The notes beneath the pieces were generated by a model, which did no database searches, was not told the origin of the DNA, and saw nothing but the letters and a program-made list of their open reading frames with translations. 33,768 nucleotides of DNA from Bacillota bacterium (GTDB lineage: Bacteria > Bacillota > Sulfobacillia > JAJZYS01 > JAJYTV01). The first letter of the stretch is position 1. The number at the start of each line of letters is the position of its first letter. Positions 21,705 to 30,275 of this stretch are shown here, one piece after another. The translations under genes and the position numbers were made by a program. The stretch covers positions 1-33,768 of the forward strand of contig JAJYSZ010000029.1 in assembly GCA_021793315.1 (NCBI GenBank), given 5' to 3'.

Positions 21705-22637
21705 TTGTCAAGCGCGTGTCGCCCGATGCGACGGACCTGGCTCCCCCTGCTGGCGGCGACCCTGTGCGTCTGGGGCATCGCCCACGCGAAGGCGGCAGGG
21801 GCCGCGGAACGTCCCGCTGCCCGCACAGGATTCGTCTGGATGATCACTCTGCGGTCGCTCCGCCGCCTCACGGCGCTGCCTGGGAGCGACCAGGCCGTCA
21901 GGACGTTCTTCTCCTCCAAGCGGTACTCGATCCTGGTCGGCGGCGCGCACAGCAGGTTCCCTTCGCTCCCCGCCAGGCGTTCGCAGGCGTTCGGCAGCTA
22001 CCAAAGCATGCGCAGCGGCGTGGCCCAGAGCATGCCGAGAGGCCCGCGCCTTGTCATCCTGGACCTCGAGCATTGGTCCCAGACGCCCCCCGGCGAGCAG
22101 CAGCATCCCGCGCACTACTACCGGCTCGCGGGCCGGCTGGCCCGCCGCAAGGGGATGGTGCTGGTGGCGACGCCATCCTCGAACCTGGTGGAGCCATGGC
22201 CCGTCCGCTTCGTGCCCGCCTACACGTCGTATCTTCAGAGCGGCCTCGTCGGGCAGGTGGCCAAGTCGGCGGACATCTTCGAGGTGCAGGCGCAGGGCTT
22301 CGAGCGCAGGACCGCACTCTACAAGGAGTTCGTGGTCGCCGCGGCGGACCAGGCGCGCGACGCGAATCCACGCGTGACCGTCATCGCGGGTCTCAGCACG
22401 AATCCCGGCGGACGCGGCGTACCGGCGGCGCAGCTGTACCGCGATGCCATTGCCGTCCGGCCCTATGTCGACGGCTTCTGGCTCAATATCCCAGCGCGCT
22501 CCGAGGCTTGCCTGCGCTGTGGCGTTGCCCGTCCCGAGATCGCATTGGACCTGCTGCGTCGGCTGATGCACGAGCAGGCCTTCCTGCCTGGCGCGGGCCG
22601 CGTGACGGCAGCCGGCGGCGGACAGCGGGGGGCTTAG
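21705..22637 (+). CDS. Secreted protein of unknown function
   Basis: The 310-residue protein begins with a signal peptide (RPMRRTWLPLLAATLCVWGIAHAKA, cleavage about residue 28-32). The mature part alternates strands and helices like a TIM barrel: GFVWMITLRS, LVILDLEHWSQTPPGEQ, MVLVATPSSNL, ADIFEVQAQGFER, VTVIAGLSTNPGG and VDGFWLNIPAR. I do not recognise an active site and assign no family; glycosidase-like folds are possible. TTG at 21705 follows GAGGAGG at 8 nt and is preferred over 21675. Its stop overlaps the convergent stop of the next gene (TTAG). Confidence 0.65.
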   Translation: MSSACRPMRRTWLPLLAATLCVWGIAHAKAAGAAERPAARTGFVWMITLRSLRRLTALPGSDQAVRTFFSSKRYSILVGGAHSRFPSLPARRSQAFGSYQSMRSGVAQSMPRGPRLVILDLEHWSQTPPGEQQHPAHYYRLAGRLARRKGMVLVATPSSNLVEPWPVRFVPAYTSYLQSGLVGQVAKSADIFEVQAQGFERRTALYKEFVVAAADQARDANPRVTVIAGLSTNPGGRGVPAAQLYRDAIAVRPYVDGFWLNIPARSEACLRCGVARPEIALDLLRRLMHEQAFLPGAGRVTAAGGGQRGA

Positions 22638-24433
22638 CCCGCCCGCTCCACACTATGGCTGGCCGTCGCCTCGCTGGTGCGATGGCCAGGCCAGGAGAAT
22701 TGCCATGCCCGCGCCGATGACGTCTCGGTGCGCCTGCGCATGAAGACGATCGCTAGTAGGTAGGGCAGGATCAGGAAGAGGCTGTAATAATAGCGCACGG
22801 ACTGCCCCTGGATGGAGATCGCAAGGCCGAGCACCTGGAACACCCACGGGATGGCCGCGAACAGGACGACGCGACCGCGCAGGAATGCTCCTGCGATGGT
22901 CAGGGCGAAAAGCAGCCACATCACCCAGAATGGGCGCCACAGCCAGATCATGTTGCTGGTCGTAAAGTTGGCGATGCGCCTGAGCGTGTTGAGCAGCGTC
23001 TGCGCAGCGCTGTGCGTCTTGAGGCCCAGGCTGTTCGGTGAGATGCGCAGGGAGCTCAGGGCGATGCGGTAGTCGCCGGTGGGTCGCAGCACGAGGGCGT
23101 TTTCCGTGATGCGCTCGTTCAGGTAGGAACCCGGATAGCGCAGCCCGACCTCGGCCCAGACCTTGAGGAACTCACTGTAATGATGGTCGATCGGGGACTC
23201 GTTGTAGGACGGATTGAAGCGCTTTGACACCAGAAATTGCGGTGTGTACGGATTATATTTGCGCACCCAGTCCTTGAAGGGCATGATCTTCTCGAGATAA
23301 CTCTTCTCCGAGGCCGTCAGGCCAGAGGTGCCATGCTGCGTGATCGCGGCGCTGATCTGGTGGAGCAGCGCCTCGCTGGCGAAGGCCTTGGAATAGGGCT
23401 GGATCCCCAGCATCGGGTAGGCGAAGAGCTGGACGCAAAGAAATCCCACCAGCCAGCCGCCAGCGATCGCAAGCACCCGTCTGCGCTGACTGCGCAGCAC
23501 GAGGAAGGAGCCTGCCAGCACGCCGAAAACCACGCTGAGTCCGTTGTGGGCGAAGAGCGGAATCAGGAGAAGAGCTGCGGCCAAAGCCCAGCTGTGGCCC
23601 CTGCCGGCGAGCCAGGCACCTTTCGTGATGTAGGAGAGGTACATGACGTGGGTGACCCAAAGCACGAGCAGCGAGTAGAGGATGTCGTGCCAGAGCGTCA
23701 CGGTGAAAGTGCCGAAGATCGGTAGGCCGACATACAGGGCGAGCCCGAGAGCCAGCAGCCAGCGCTGAGCCCCATGGCGGTCGAGGTAGGAGAAGAGCGC
23801 AGCGATCAGCGCGGCGCTGAGCAGAAGCTGCAGGAGGCTGGCAGACGCGGGCGTGCCAAGGGGCATGCCGGTCAGCCAGATGTAAAGGGTGTAGACGGCG
23901 GGGCTGTAGTCGCTCAAGCGGAAGGTGAGCGCCTGACTCCATGCGCTGAGTGAGTCGGGGGACATGATACCCGGGAAGTAGCTCAGCCAGAACGGAGCCC
24001 AGGCAAGGATCAGGGCGGCGAACGTCGCGAGGAGCATCTTGTGCTCCAGAAGCCAGGTCCCGGCGCTGCTCGTCTCGTGCCTGCTGTCTTGTGTCAGGGA
24101 CGTGATCCCGAGCCAGCCGACAAACAACAGGGCCATATACCCAAAGAACGCCAAACCGCTATGGGCGCCCAGAAGAAGGATGAGACCTGCGAGCGCGCTG
24201 GTGCTGTGCCACGCCACCGTGACGGCGATGGTCGGATTGGCCCGGCTAGGGTGGGCAAGACGCGTGGCGCCGACCGCGATCGCCGTAACGGCCGCGACCA
24301 GCAGCAGCGAGAAGGCGGAAGGTGAGGAGAGGGCGCCGACGGCCGCCAGGATCAGGAGGGCAACGCCCATCGGTAGGACGAACTGATAAAGGGGCCGGCC
24401 TGGTTTCGTCTGGTAGCCTTGCGTGTGCATCAC
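22634..24433 (-). CDS. Large multi-pass membrane protein (DUF6020/GT-C-like)
   Basis: The 599-residue protein has about 12-14 membrane helices. Between helices it carries WLSYFPGIMSPDSLSAWSQAL, a signature of DUF6020-type proteins that resemble GT-C glycosyltransferases using lipid-linked sugars; the Asp in SPDS lies where such enzymes hold a catalytic acidic residue. A large extracytoplasmic loop (about residues 370-470) is rich in Tyr and Lys. It may modify cell-surface polymers. The GTG start is followed by ATG; no strong ribosome binding site is visible. It ends against the secreted-protein gene, its neighbour by convergence rather than operon. Confidence 0.65.
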   Translation of the reverse strand: MMHTQGYQTKPGRPLYQFVLPMGVALLILAAVGALSSPSAFSLLLVAAVTAIAVGATRLAHPSRANPTIAVTVAWHSTSALAGLILLLGAHSGLAFFGYMALLFVGWLGITSLTQDSRHETSSAGTWLLEHKMLLATFAALILAWAPFWLSYFPGIMSPDSLSAWSQALTFRLSDYSPAVYTLYIWLTGMPLGTPASASLLQLLLSAALIAALFSYLDRHGAQRWLLALGLALYVGLPIFGTFTVTLWHDILYSLLVLWVTHVMYLSYITKGAWLAGRGHSWALAAALLLIPLFAHNGLSVVFGVLAGSFLVLRSQRRRVLAIAGGWLVGFLCVQLFAYPMLGIQPYSKAFASEALLHQISAAITQHGTSGLTASEKSYLEKIMPFKDWVRKYNPYTPQFLVSKRFNPSYNESPIDHHYSEFLKVWAEVGLRYPGSYLNERITENALVLRPTGDYRIALSSLRISPNSLGLKTHSAAQTLLNTLRRIANFTTSNMIWLWRPFWVMWLLFALTIAGAFLRGRVVLFAAIPWVFQVLGLAISIQGQSVRYYYSLFLILPYLLAIVFMRRRTETSSARAWQFSWPGHRTSEATASHSVERAG

Positions 24434-24707
24434 CCGCGTTTATGTATGAAGACGTTCGGAACTTCCGGCCTGGGCAGACTGCCGGCGGTGCTTCCCCTGA
24501 CCAAGTGTAGCGGCGTCGGCTGAGATATGCTGAAGAATTTCCTTAGACGCGTTGGCGGCAGCTGCGGACGCTGTCCCTGGTGGCCAGAAGTCCGGCATGC
24601 CCGTGGGGCCCTTCGGCTGCCGCGCAATGGTGGGTCCGGAGCTCCCGCTATCGTGTAACATCGAAGTGTTCAGGGTGTGCTTGGGCGACCGGACGCCCTG
24701 CCCCGCA

Positions 24708-25631
24708 ATGGAGGTCCTGGTCACGCTCCCACTGTCAAAAGCTCGGGTTGGCCTGGCCGAGGAGCGGCAGATCCGAGGCCGAACTGGCCGCACGGTGCGC
24801 CACCTGATCCGTCACCCCCTCTTCTGGCTTGGTGGCGGGATGCTCTGCTTTCTCCTGGCCTTCTCCTTCCTCGGACCGCTGCTGTTTTCGTATCGTGCGG
24901 GCGAGACGGCGATTGACGTCGCGCAGCAGTTCCTGCCGCCGAGCCCGAGCCACCTGCTCGGGACCAACGTGCTCGGCCAAGATGAACTCGCCCAGATGAT
25001 GATCGGCGGTCAGGCACCCATCATCACCGGATTCGTCGCGACGTTCGTCGCGGCGCTGCTTGGCATTGCCATCGGCCTCGTCTCCGGTTTTGCGGGCGAC
25101 GTCGGCGATTCCTTCCTGATGCGGCTCACGGACATCTTCCTCAGCATCCCGCAGGTGGTGCCGATTCTGCTGCTCGACGCGCTGTTCCAGGCCAGCACGG
25201 AAGTCCTTGTGATCGTGGTGGCGCTTACGTCATGGCCCGCCATGGCGCGCATCGTGCGAGCCCGCACCCTGGCTCTGCGCCATCTGCCGTTCATGGAGGC
25301 CGCGCACGCGAGCGGCGCGAAAGGGCTGCGGCTCCTCTTGCGCCACCTTGTGCCCAACATGCTGGACGACATCATCCTTGCCACGACGAGCCTGTTCGCG
25401 AACGTCGTGCTCATCATGGCGATCACCACCTTCGTGGGCCTGGGGCTGCCGCCACCGTGGAACTGGGCGACGATGTTCGCGGCGAACCTGGCCGGCGTCT
25501 TCGGCGGGCAGTGGTGGACCGTGTTCCCGCCGGGCATCGCCTTCGCGATCCTGCTGTTGTCCGTCTCCTACCTCGGCGAGGCCTTGCGTCAGGCACTGAA
25601 CCCGCAGCAGGCCCGGGAGGTCCGCCAGTGA
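24708..25631 (+). CDS. ABC transporter permease, OppC/DppC-like
   Basis: The 307-residue protein has six membrane helices and an N-terminal extension before LIRHPLFWLGGGMLCFLLAF, as in OppC. LLGTNVLGQDELAQMMIGGQ is the characteristic OppC periplasmic segment, and MEAAHASGAKGLRLLLRHLVPNM is the EAA loop that docks the ATPase. It should import oligopeptides or nickel-like substrates with a partner permease. The start is uncertain: ATG 24708 has no good ribosome binding site, and the track's 24552 adds an unlikely N-terminus. It overlaps the OppB-like gene as GTGA. No ATPase or binding protein is adjacent. Confidence 0.85.
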   Translation: MEVLVTLPLSKARVGLAEERQIRGRTGRTVRHLIRHPLFWLGGGMLCFLLAFSFLGPLLFSYRAGETAIDVAQQFLPPSPSHLLGTNVLGQDELAQMMIGGQAPIITGFVATFVAALLGIAIGLVSGFAGDVGDSFLMRLTDIFLSIPQVVPILLLDALFQASTEVLVIVVALTSWPAMARIVRARTLALRHLPFMEAAHASGAKGLRLLLRHLVPNMLDDIILATTSLFANVVLIMAITTFVGLGLPPPWNWATMFAANLAGVFGGQWWTVFPPGIAFAILLLSVSYLGEALRQALNPQQAREVRQ

Positions 25632-26542
25632 TCACCCTCTACATCGCACGGCGTGTCGGCGAGGCGTTGCTCACGCTTGTTGCCGTCGGCTTTGCCGCCT
25701 TTTTGCTGCTGCACCTCATGCCCTACAATGTTGCGGCGATCCTGGCAGGACCCACGGCATCGCCGGCGGAAGTCGCGCAGGTCGCCGCCGCAATCGGCCA
25801 AAACCTGCCCCTGCCCGTGCAATTCGTGCGCTGGCTTGGCCAGCTTGTCTCGGGCGGGCTCTACCAGACGGCAGCCCGCGCGATGCCGACGCTCGAGCTC
25901 CTCGCGCTCGGCAGCGGACTCGCGATGATCCTGGCGCTCGGCCTCGGCTGGGTGCAGGTCCGATATCCCGACTCGCTGCTGGACCGCGTCGCCGCTTCGC
26001 TGGCCTTCGTGCTCTACACCTTGCCTTCGTTCTGGATCGGGTTCATCCTGATCTACTTCTTTGCGATCGACCTGCTGTGGCTGCCGGCGCAGGGGCCGTC
26101 CCTGAACCCCTCGTCACAGCACCAGTGGTTCCTCTACATGATTCTGCCGGTGGTCACGCTCGCGCTCACCACGATCGCCACCTGGTCCACCAGCGTGCGC
26201 GCCGCCGTGGAAGAGTCCCTGCGCTCCGACTACGTCCGCACCGCAAGGGCCAAGGGTGCGTCGGAGCGTCTCGTGTTCCGCCGTCACGTGCTGCGCAACG
26301 CGCTGCTGCCGCTGATCACCACCGCGGGCATGTCGCTGCCGAGCCTCTTCAACAACGTGATCGCGATCGAGTGGCTGTTCTCGATGCAGGGACTGGGATC
26401 CGGCCTCATCGACTCCCTCACGTCCTTCGACTACGGCACGGCAGTCGATCTGGTCTTCGTGATTGGTGCGGTGACGGTACTCGGAAGCTTTGCCGCCGAT
26501 CTCCTTTACCTACTCGCGGATCCCCGCATCCAGTACCGCTGA
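25628..26542 (+). CDS. ABC transporter permease, OppB/DppB-like
   Basis: The 304-residue protein starts VITLYIARRVGEALLTLVAVGFAAFLLLHLMP, the OppB N-terminus. It has six helices, an EAA loop DYVRTARAKGASERLVFRRHVLRNALLPLIT and the family ending near LADPRIQYR. It forms the channel with the OppC-like protein. GTG start with GGGAGGT upstream, coupled to the preceding gene by a GTGA overlap. Gene order here is C then B, the reverse of most opp and dpp operons, and ATPase genes are missing from the neighbourhood. Confidence 0.88.
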   Translation: MITLYIARRVGEALLTLVAVGFAAFLLLHLMPYNVAAILAGPTASPAEVAQVAAAIGQNLPLPVQFVRWLGQLVSGGLYQTAARAMPTLELLALGSGLAMILALGLGWVQVRYPDSLLDRVAASLAFVLYTLPSFWIGFILIYFFAIDLLWLPAQGPSLNPSSQHQWFLYMILPVVTLALTTIATWSTSVRAAVEESLRSDYVRTARAKGASERLVFRRHVLRNALLPLITTAGMSLPSLFNNVIAIEWLFSMQGLGSGLIDSLTSFDYGTAVDLVFVIGAVTVLGSFAADLLYLLADPRIQYR

Positions 26543-26681
26543 AGGGTAACCGGAGCCGCTGGCGGCGAGCAACGGGGCCTTCTGCGGAGAACTGCCCCAA
26601 GCGAGGGCCAGGGAGGCGCCTGGCCTTTGTGGAAGGGAGCCATGCAGGTCATCACTTCGGACCGCACGGGAGGGCACTGGC

Positions 26682-27449
26682 ATGAAACGGGTCGAGGTTG
26701 AGGTCAGGGAAAGGGCCGCCATCATCACGCTCTTAGGGGAGGAACCCAGTCACCGGCTGTCGTCCGCCATGGCCAAGGACATCCGGTCGGCCATCGAGGA
26801 AGCCCAGGCGAAGCCCGGCGTGCGAACGCTGATTCTCCAGGGCGGCGGCCAGAACTTCTCAGTCGGGGCCGATCTCAAGGAGCGCGCGAAGCTGTCGGCC
26901 GAGCAGTGGCAAGCGCACCACACGGTCTTCGAGCAACTGGCCCTTTCCCTGCAGACCGTCCCGCAGCCGACCATCGCGGCGGTGCGGGGCTGGGCCTTGG
27001 GCGGCGGCGCCGAACTGGCTCTCGGTTGTGACATCGTCGTTGCGGCTCCGGATGCTCACTTTGGTCAGCCGGAGGCTTTGCGCGGCCTCGTCCCGGGCAT
27101 GGGAGGGCCGCAGCTTTTGCGAAAGCGCCTGCCTCACGGCATGGCGGCTTACCTGCTCTACACCGGTGCGACGATCACGGCGGCCGACGCCGTCAGTCTC
27201 GGCCTTGTCACCTTCATCGATGACGATCCGCCGCAGCGGGCGCTCGCGCTGGCAGGAGAGATCGCCCAGGCCTCGCCGGGGGCGGTGCGAGCCCTGCGGC
27301 GCCTTTTGCAGCGAGCTTGCGAAGAGTTCCCTACCGCGTACCGGCAGGAGCTCGCGGCGTGGCGCGCGGCCGTCGATTCCGGCGACGCCGCGGAGGGGGC
27401 GCAGGCGTTTGTCGAAAAGCGGCCCCCGCTCTTTTCGGATCCCAGCTGA
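26682..27449 (+). CDS. Enoyl-CoA hydratase/isomerase family protein
   Basis: The 255-residue crotonase has the two oxyanion-hole segments, NFSVGADLKE and GWALGGGAELALGCD, followed by FGQPEALRGLVPGMGGPQLL, which keeps the Glu equal to Glu144 of rat hydratase. The second catalytic Glu (164 in rat; usual context MEMVLTG) is not present: the sequence reads AAYLLYTG. So hydratase activity is doubtful, and an isomerase or hydrolase role is possible. The ending FVEKRPPLF is typical. ATG follows GGGAGGG. It stands between the permeases and a TetR gene that may regulate it. Confidence 0.85.
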   Translation: MKRVEVEVRERAAIITLLGEEPSHRLSSAMAKDIRSAIEEAQAKPGVRTLILQGGGQNFSVGADLKERAKLSAEQWQAHHTVFEQLALSLQTVPQPTIAAVRGWALGGGAELALGCDIVVAAPDAHFGQPEALRGLVPGMGGPQLLRKRLPHGMAAYLLYTGATITAADAVSLGLVTFIDDDPPQRALALAGEIAQASPGAVRALRRLLQRACEEFPTAYRQELAAWRAAVDSGDAAEGAQAFVEKRPPLFSDPS

Positions 27450-27719
27450 CCGAGAGGCGGTCCGCCTCGCGACGTGAAGGAGCGCCCCGCCTAGAGCGAC
27501 GCGCTCCGAGCCGGGCTGGGAGGGGATTTGGCCGCTTCGTGGAAGATTCAGAAGGTCGGGTAATGATCAGAATGCGTCTGCTTCGGCTCGTCGCGCGAGA
27601 GCGTTGCCATAGGATTCGCATGTTGCATCTTGGGGGAGAACGCATGACCCTTGATGGTCGCCGGTGCGTGGATCCCCTGGCGGCAGTCCGCGGGGATCGG
27701 ACACCGAGGAGGTTTCCCT

Positions 27720-28343
27720 GTGCGAAGCGGTCGTAGACCGCCCGGGAGGCCCCGTCTCGCAGATTTGGCCGAGCCCACCGAGGTGGGCATCCTGCGGGCA
27801 TCGGCCAGTCTGTTCATGGAGCATGGCTACCGCGGCGTCACCATGGACATGGTGGCGGAGGCGGCCGGCCTGACCAAGGCGGCGGTCTATTACCATTTCC
27901 ATGACAAGGCGTCGCTGGTGGTGGCCACGATGCAGCGCACCTTTGAGGGGGCACGCGTCGGCACCGAGCGCATCCTGGCCAAGCCCCGCCCGCTGGCGGA
28001 GCGGCTCGAGGAGATGGCCCAGGTCGTGCTGGCCCTACCGCAGCCCTTCGTCGCCTTCAATGCGTTGATGCATGAGGCCCAGGCCGAACTGTCGCCGGAC
28101 CAGATCGCCACTCTGCGCGAGGCGGAAGCCTCCGTGACGGTGCCCCTGGAGCGGGCGGTGTTCAGAGCGGCTGCAAGCGGTGAGATTCAGGTGGAGGACC
28201 CGCTGCTGCTCGTCCACACCTTCGTCGCAGCGCTGCGTGTGGGGCAGACCATTGCCCCGGACGGGGTGCCGATCTTTCCGGATAGGCAGCGCACCGCGAA
28301 GGTGCTTGTGTCCATGTTCTGGCAGGGCATCGGGCGCGCCTAG
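27720..28343 (+). CDS. TetR/AcrR-family transcriptional regulator
   Basis: The 207-residue protein has a basic arm (RSGRRPPGRPRL) and an intact TetR DNA-binding domain: ILRASASLFMEHGYRGVTMDMVAEAAGLTKAAVYYHFHDKASLV, quoted here as its helices 1-4, then an all-helical ligand domain. Arms of this type occur in regulators of fatty acid metabolism and of efflux. GAGGAGGT at 27706-27713 supports the GTG at 27720; the track start 27651 is too early. Located 270 nt after the crotonase gene on the same strand, so the two may form a regulatory unit. Confidence 0.88.
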   Translation: MRSGRRPPGRPRLADLAEPTEVGILRASASLFMEHGYRGVTMDMVAEAAGLTKAAVYYHFHDKASLVVATMQRTFEGARVGTERILAKPRPLAERLEEMAQVVLALPQPFVAFNALMHEAQAELSPDQIATLREAEASVTVPLERAVFRAAASGEIQVEDPLLLVHTFVAALRVGQTIAPDGVPIFPDRQRTAKVLVSMFWQGIGRA

Positions 28344-28396
28344 GGGTGCCTGACCGATAGAAGGACGCCGGCGGGCGCGTCTTCGCAGCCGCTTCC

Positions 28397-29005
28397 CTAC
28401 GATCCGGCGGGACGCCTGCCATAGGCGTACAGGCCGTTGACGAGGATATGCAGCGCGAGAGGCGCGAGGATGGTGCCTGTGATGAGGACGAGCATGCCGG
28501 CGACAAGGCCGAAGAGGAGGTCCGCAAGAGTCTCGCGCGGGCTGCGGCGGGCGCCGCCGATGCGTCCGAACTCATGGACGCCGAGAAAGAGCACGGCGCT
28601 GAAGGCTACGGCGCCGTAGCCGCCGAGCGGCGGCAGGGCGAGGCTGAGCAGGAAGCCGCGGAAGAGGAGTTCCTCCGACAGTGGCGAGAGCACGGCGACG
28701 GTGAGGGCCGCACCATCCGGCGGACCGTCGTCTGCTTCGTCGCGTCGCACGATGCCTGTGGCGAAGACCGCGAGGTACAGGGCGGCAAGGCCGATCAGGA
28801 TGCTAAGCCCGAAGGCGGGCGGCTCCGGACGCGGCGGCCAGATCCGCAGCGGCAGCCAGAGCGCGAGGACCACCCACGAGGCCAGTGCGATCAGCACTGC
28901 CGTACCGTCGCGGCCCAGCCGACCGGCCGGCGGCAGCAGGGCGCTCAGCAGCGTCGGCGCCAGAAGCCAGTAGGCGAGGAGCAGGATGCTCAGGAGAAGC
29001 GCCAC
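28397..29005 (-). CDS. CPBP-family intramembrane metalloprotease
   Basis: The 202-residue protein has about six to seven membrane helices and the CPBP (CAAX protease/ABI) motifs: SEELLFRGFLL (EExxxR), FLGVHEFGRI (the FxxxH-type second motif) and HILVNGL (third His). These residues bind the metal. Members cleave membrane substrates or mature peptides, some in bacteriocin immunity. GTG start behind GGGAGGCC. It follows the threonine-synthase-like gene by about 35 nt, so it is probably in that operon. Confidence 0.88.
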   Translation of the reverse strand: MALLLSILLLAYWLLAPTLLSALLPPAGRLGRDGTAVLIALASWVVLALWLPLRIWPPRPEPPAFGLSILIGLAALYLAVFATGIVRRDEADDGPPDGAALTVAVLSPLSEELLFRGFLLSLALPPLGGYGAVAFSAVLFLGVHEFGRIGGARRSPRETLADLLFGLVAGMLVLITGTILAPLALHILVNGLYAYGRRPAGS

Positions 29006-29040
29006 GCTCAGGCCTCCCGTGTGCCGCGACCCGGTCGCAC

Positions 29041-30258
29041 CTAGGACCTCAGCTGCAGGACCTCGCGCAGTTCGGCGAGATCTGCGTGGATGGCCTGGGG
29101 CCTGCGTTCGGCGAGCAGGTACTGAGGGGTCTTGAGACCGCTGCCGGTCACCAAGGCGACCACCCGCTCCTGCGCTTCGACCAGGCCGCGGCGGCCGGCC
29201 TCGACGAGGCCGGCCAGGGCGGCGGCGCCAGCCGGCTCGGCCGAGACGCCCGCACGCGCGAGCAGCAGAGCGGCCGCTTTGAGGATGTCCTCATCCGGCA
29301 CCGCCAGCAGGGTGCCATGGCTCTCGCGGATGTCGCGCAGCACCACAGCGGCGCTGACAGGGTCGGGCACGGCGATCCCCTCGGCCACCGTGCCGCCTTC
29401 ACCCCGGGGGAGCGGCGGCAGGTCCTGCAGACGGCGCACCAGCGGGTCGAGCCCGGCGGACTGCACGCCGATCAGCCGCGGCAGCCTGCCATCGGCCCCG
29501 CAGAGGGAGAGCTCCCGGAAGCCTTTGGCCAGGGCTGCGATGGTCGGCCCGTCCCCGACGGGGGCGACCACCACGTCCGGCATGGTCCGGCCAAGCTGCT
29601 CCCAGATTTCGAACGCGACCGTCTTCTTGGCTTCCGTGGTGAGAGGGTTGACCCCAGTGTTGCGGTCCAGCCAGCCGAATTCCCTCGCCGCCAGGCGGGA
29701 CAGATCGAAGGCGGCGGAGTAGCCCTCCGCGACCTCGAGGACATCGGCGCCGGCCGCGAGCATCAGTTGCAGCTTGAGCGGGCTGGTGCCGCGCGGGACG
29801 AAGATCACCGCTTTGAGGCCCGCGGCGGCCGCGCCGATTGCCAGGGACGAGGCCACGTTCCCGGTCGAGGCGCAGGTGACCACCTTCTGGCCGCGCCGGA
29901 TGCCGGTTTCGAGCACGAGCGCCGTCGCCCGGTCCTTGTTGGACGCGCTCGGGCCACGTGCCTCGTCCTTGAGGTACAGGTGGCTTAGGCCGAGTGCGTC
30001 GCCCAGCCTCCCGGCGGTCATGAGCGGCGTGCCGCCCACCGCGAGCGGGTAGCGGATCTCGCCAGGTTCGAGCGGCAGAAGGCGGCGGTAGCGCCAGATG
30101 CCGGAGCCTTCCGCGTCCGTCGGCAGAAGATCCGGGGCGTAGCGGTAGATGATTTCGACGTGGTGGCTGCCGGGGCGGCCGGCGGCGTCATCGATGCCGG
30201 GCGCGGACTCTGAGCTGTCGTCCGGGGCGATGATCCGGATCTCCTCGATCTGCGGCAA
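29041..30258 (-). CDS. Threonine-synthase-family PLP enzyme
   Basis: The ~405-residue protein is a fold-type II PLP enzyme. It has VGGTPLMTAGRL, LYLKDEARGPSASNKDRATALVLE (PLP Lys in NKDR), CASTGNVASSLAIGAAAAGLKAVIFVP, NPLTTEAKKTVAFEIWEQLG and VVAPVGDGPTIAALAKGF. Threonine synthase converts O-phosphohomoserine to threonine; typical members read GSFKDRG where this one reads SASNKDRA, so a related activity such as a threonine-ammonia-lyase- or cysteate-synthase-like one remains possible. The TTG at 30258 begins 17 nt after the upstream gene's stop, and AAAGGA precedes it; earlier starts would lie within that gene. Confidence 0.8.
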   Translation of the reverse strand: MPQIEEIRIIAPDDSSESAPGIDDAAGRPGSHHVEIIYRYAPDLLPTDAEGSGIWRYRRLLPLEPGEIRYPLAVGGTPLMTAGRLGDALGLSHLYLKDEARGPSASNKDRATALVLETGIRRGQKVVTCASTGNVASSLAIGAAAAGLKAVIFVPRGTSPLKLQLMLAAGADVLEVAEGYSAAFDLSRLAAREFGWLDRNTGVNPLTTEAKKTVAFEIWEQLGRTMPDVVVAPVGDGPTIAALAKGFRELSLCGADGRLPRLIGVQSAGLDPLVRRLQDLPPLPRGEGGTVAEGIAVPDPVSAAVVLRDIRESHGTLLAVPDEDILKAAALLLARAGVSAEPAGAAALAGLVEAGRRGLVEAQERVVALVTGSGLKTPQYLLAERRPQAIHADLAELREVLQLRS

Positions 30259-30275
30259 ATCGGGACACCGTCCTT

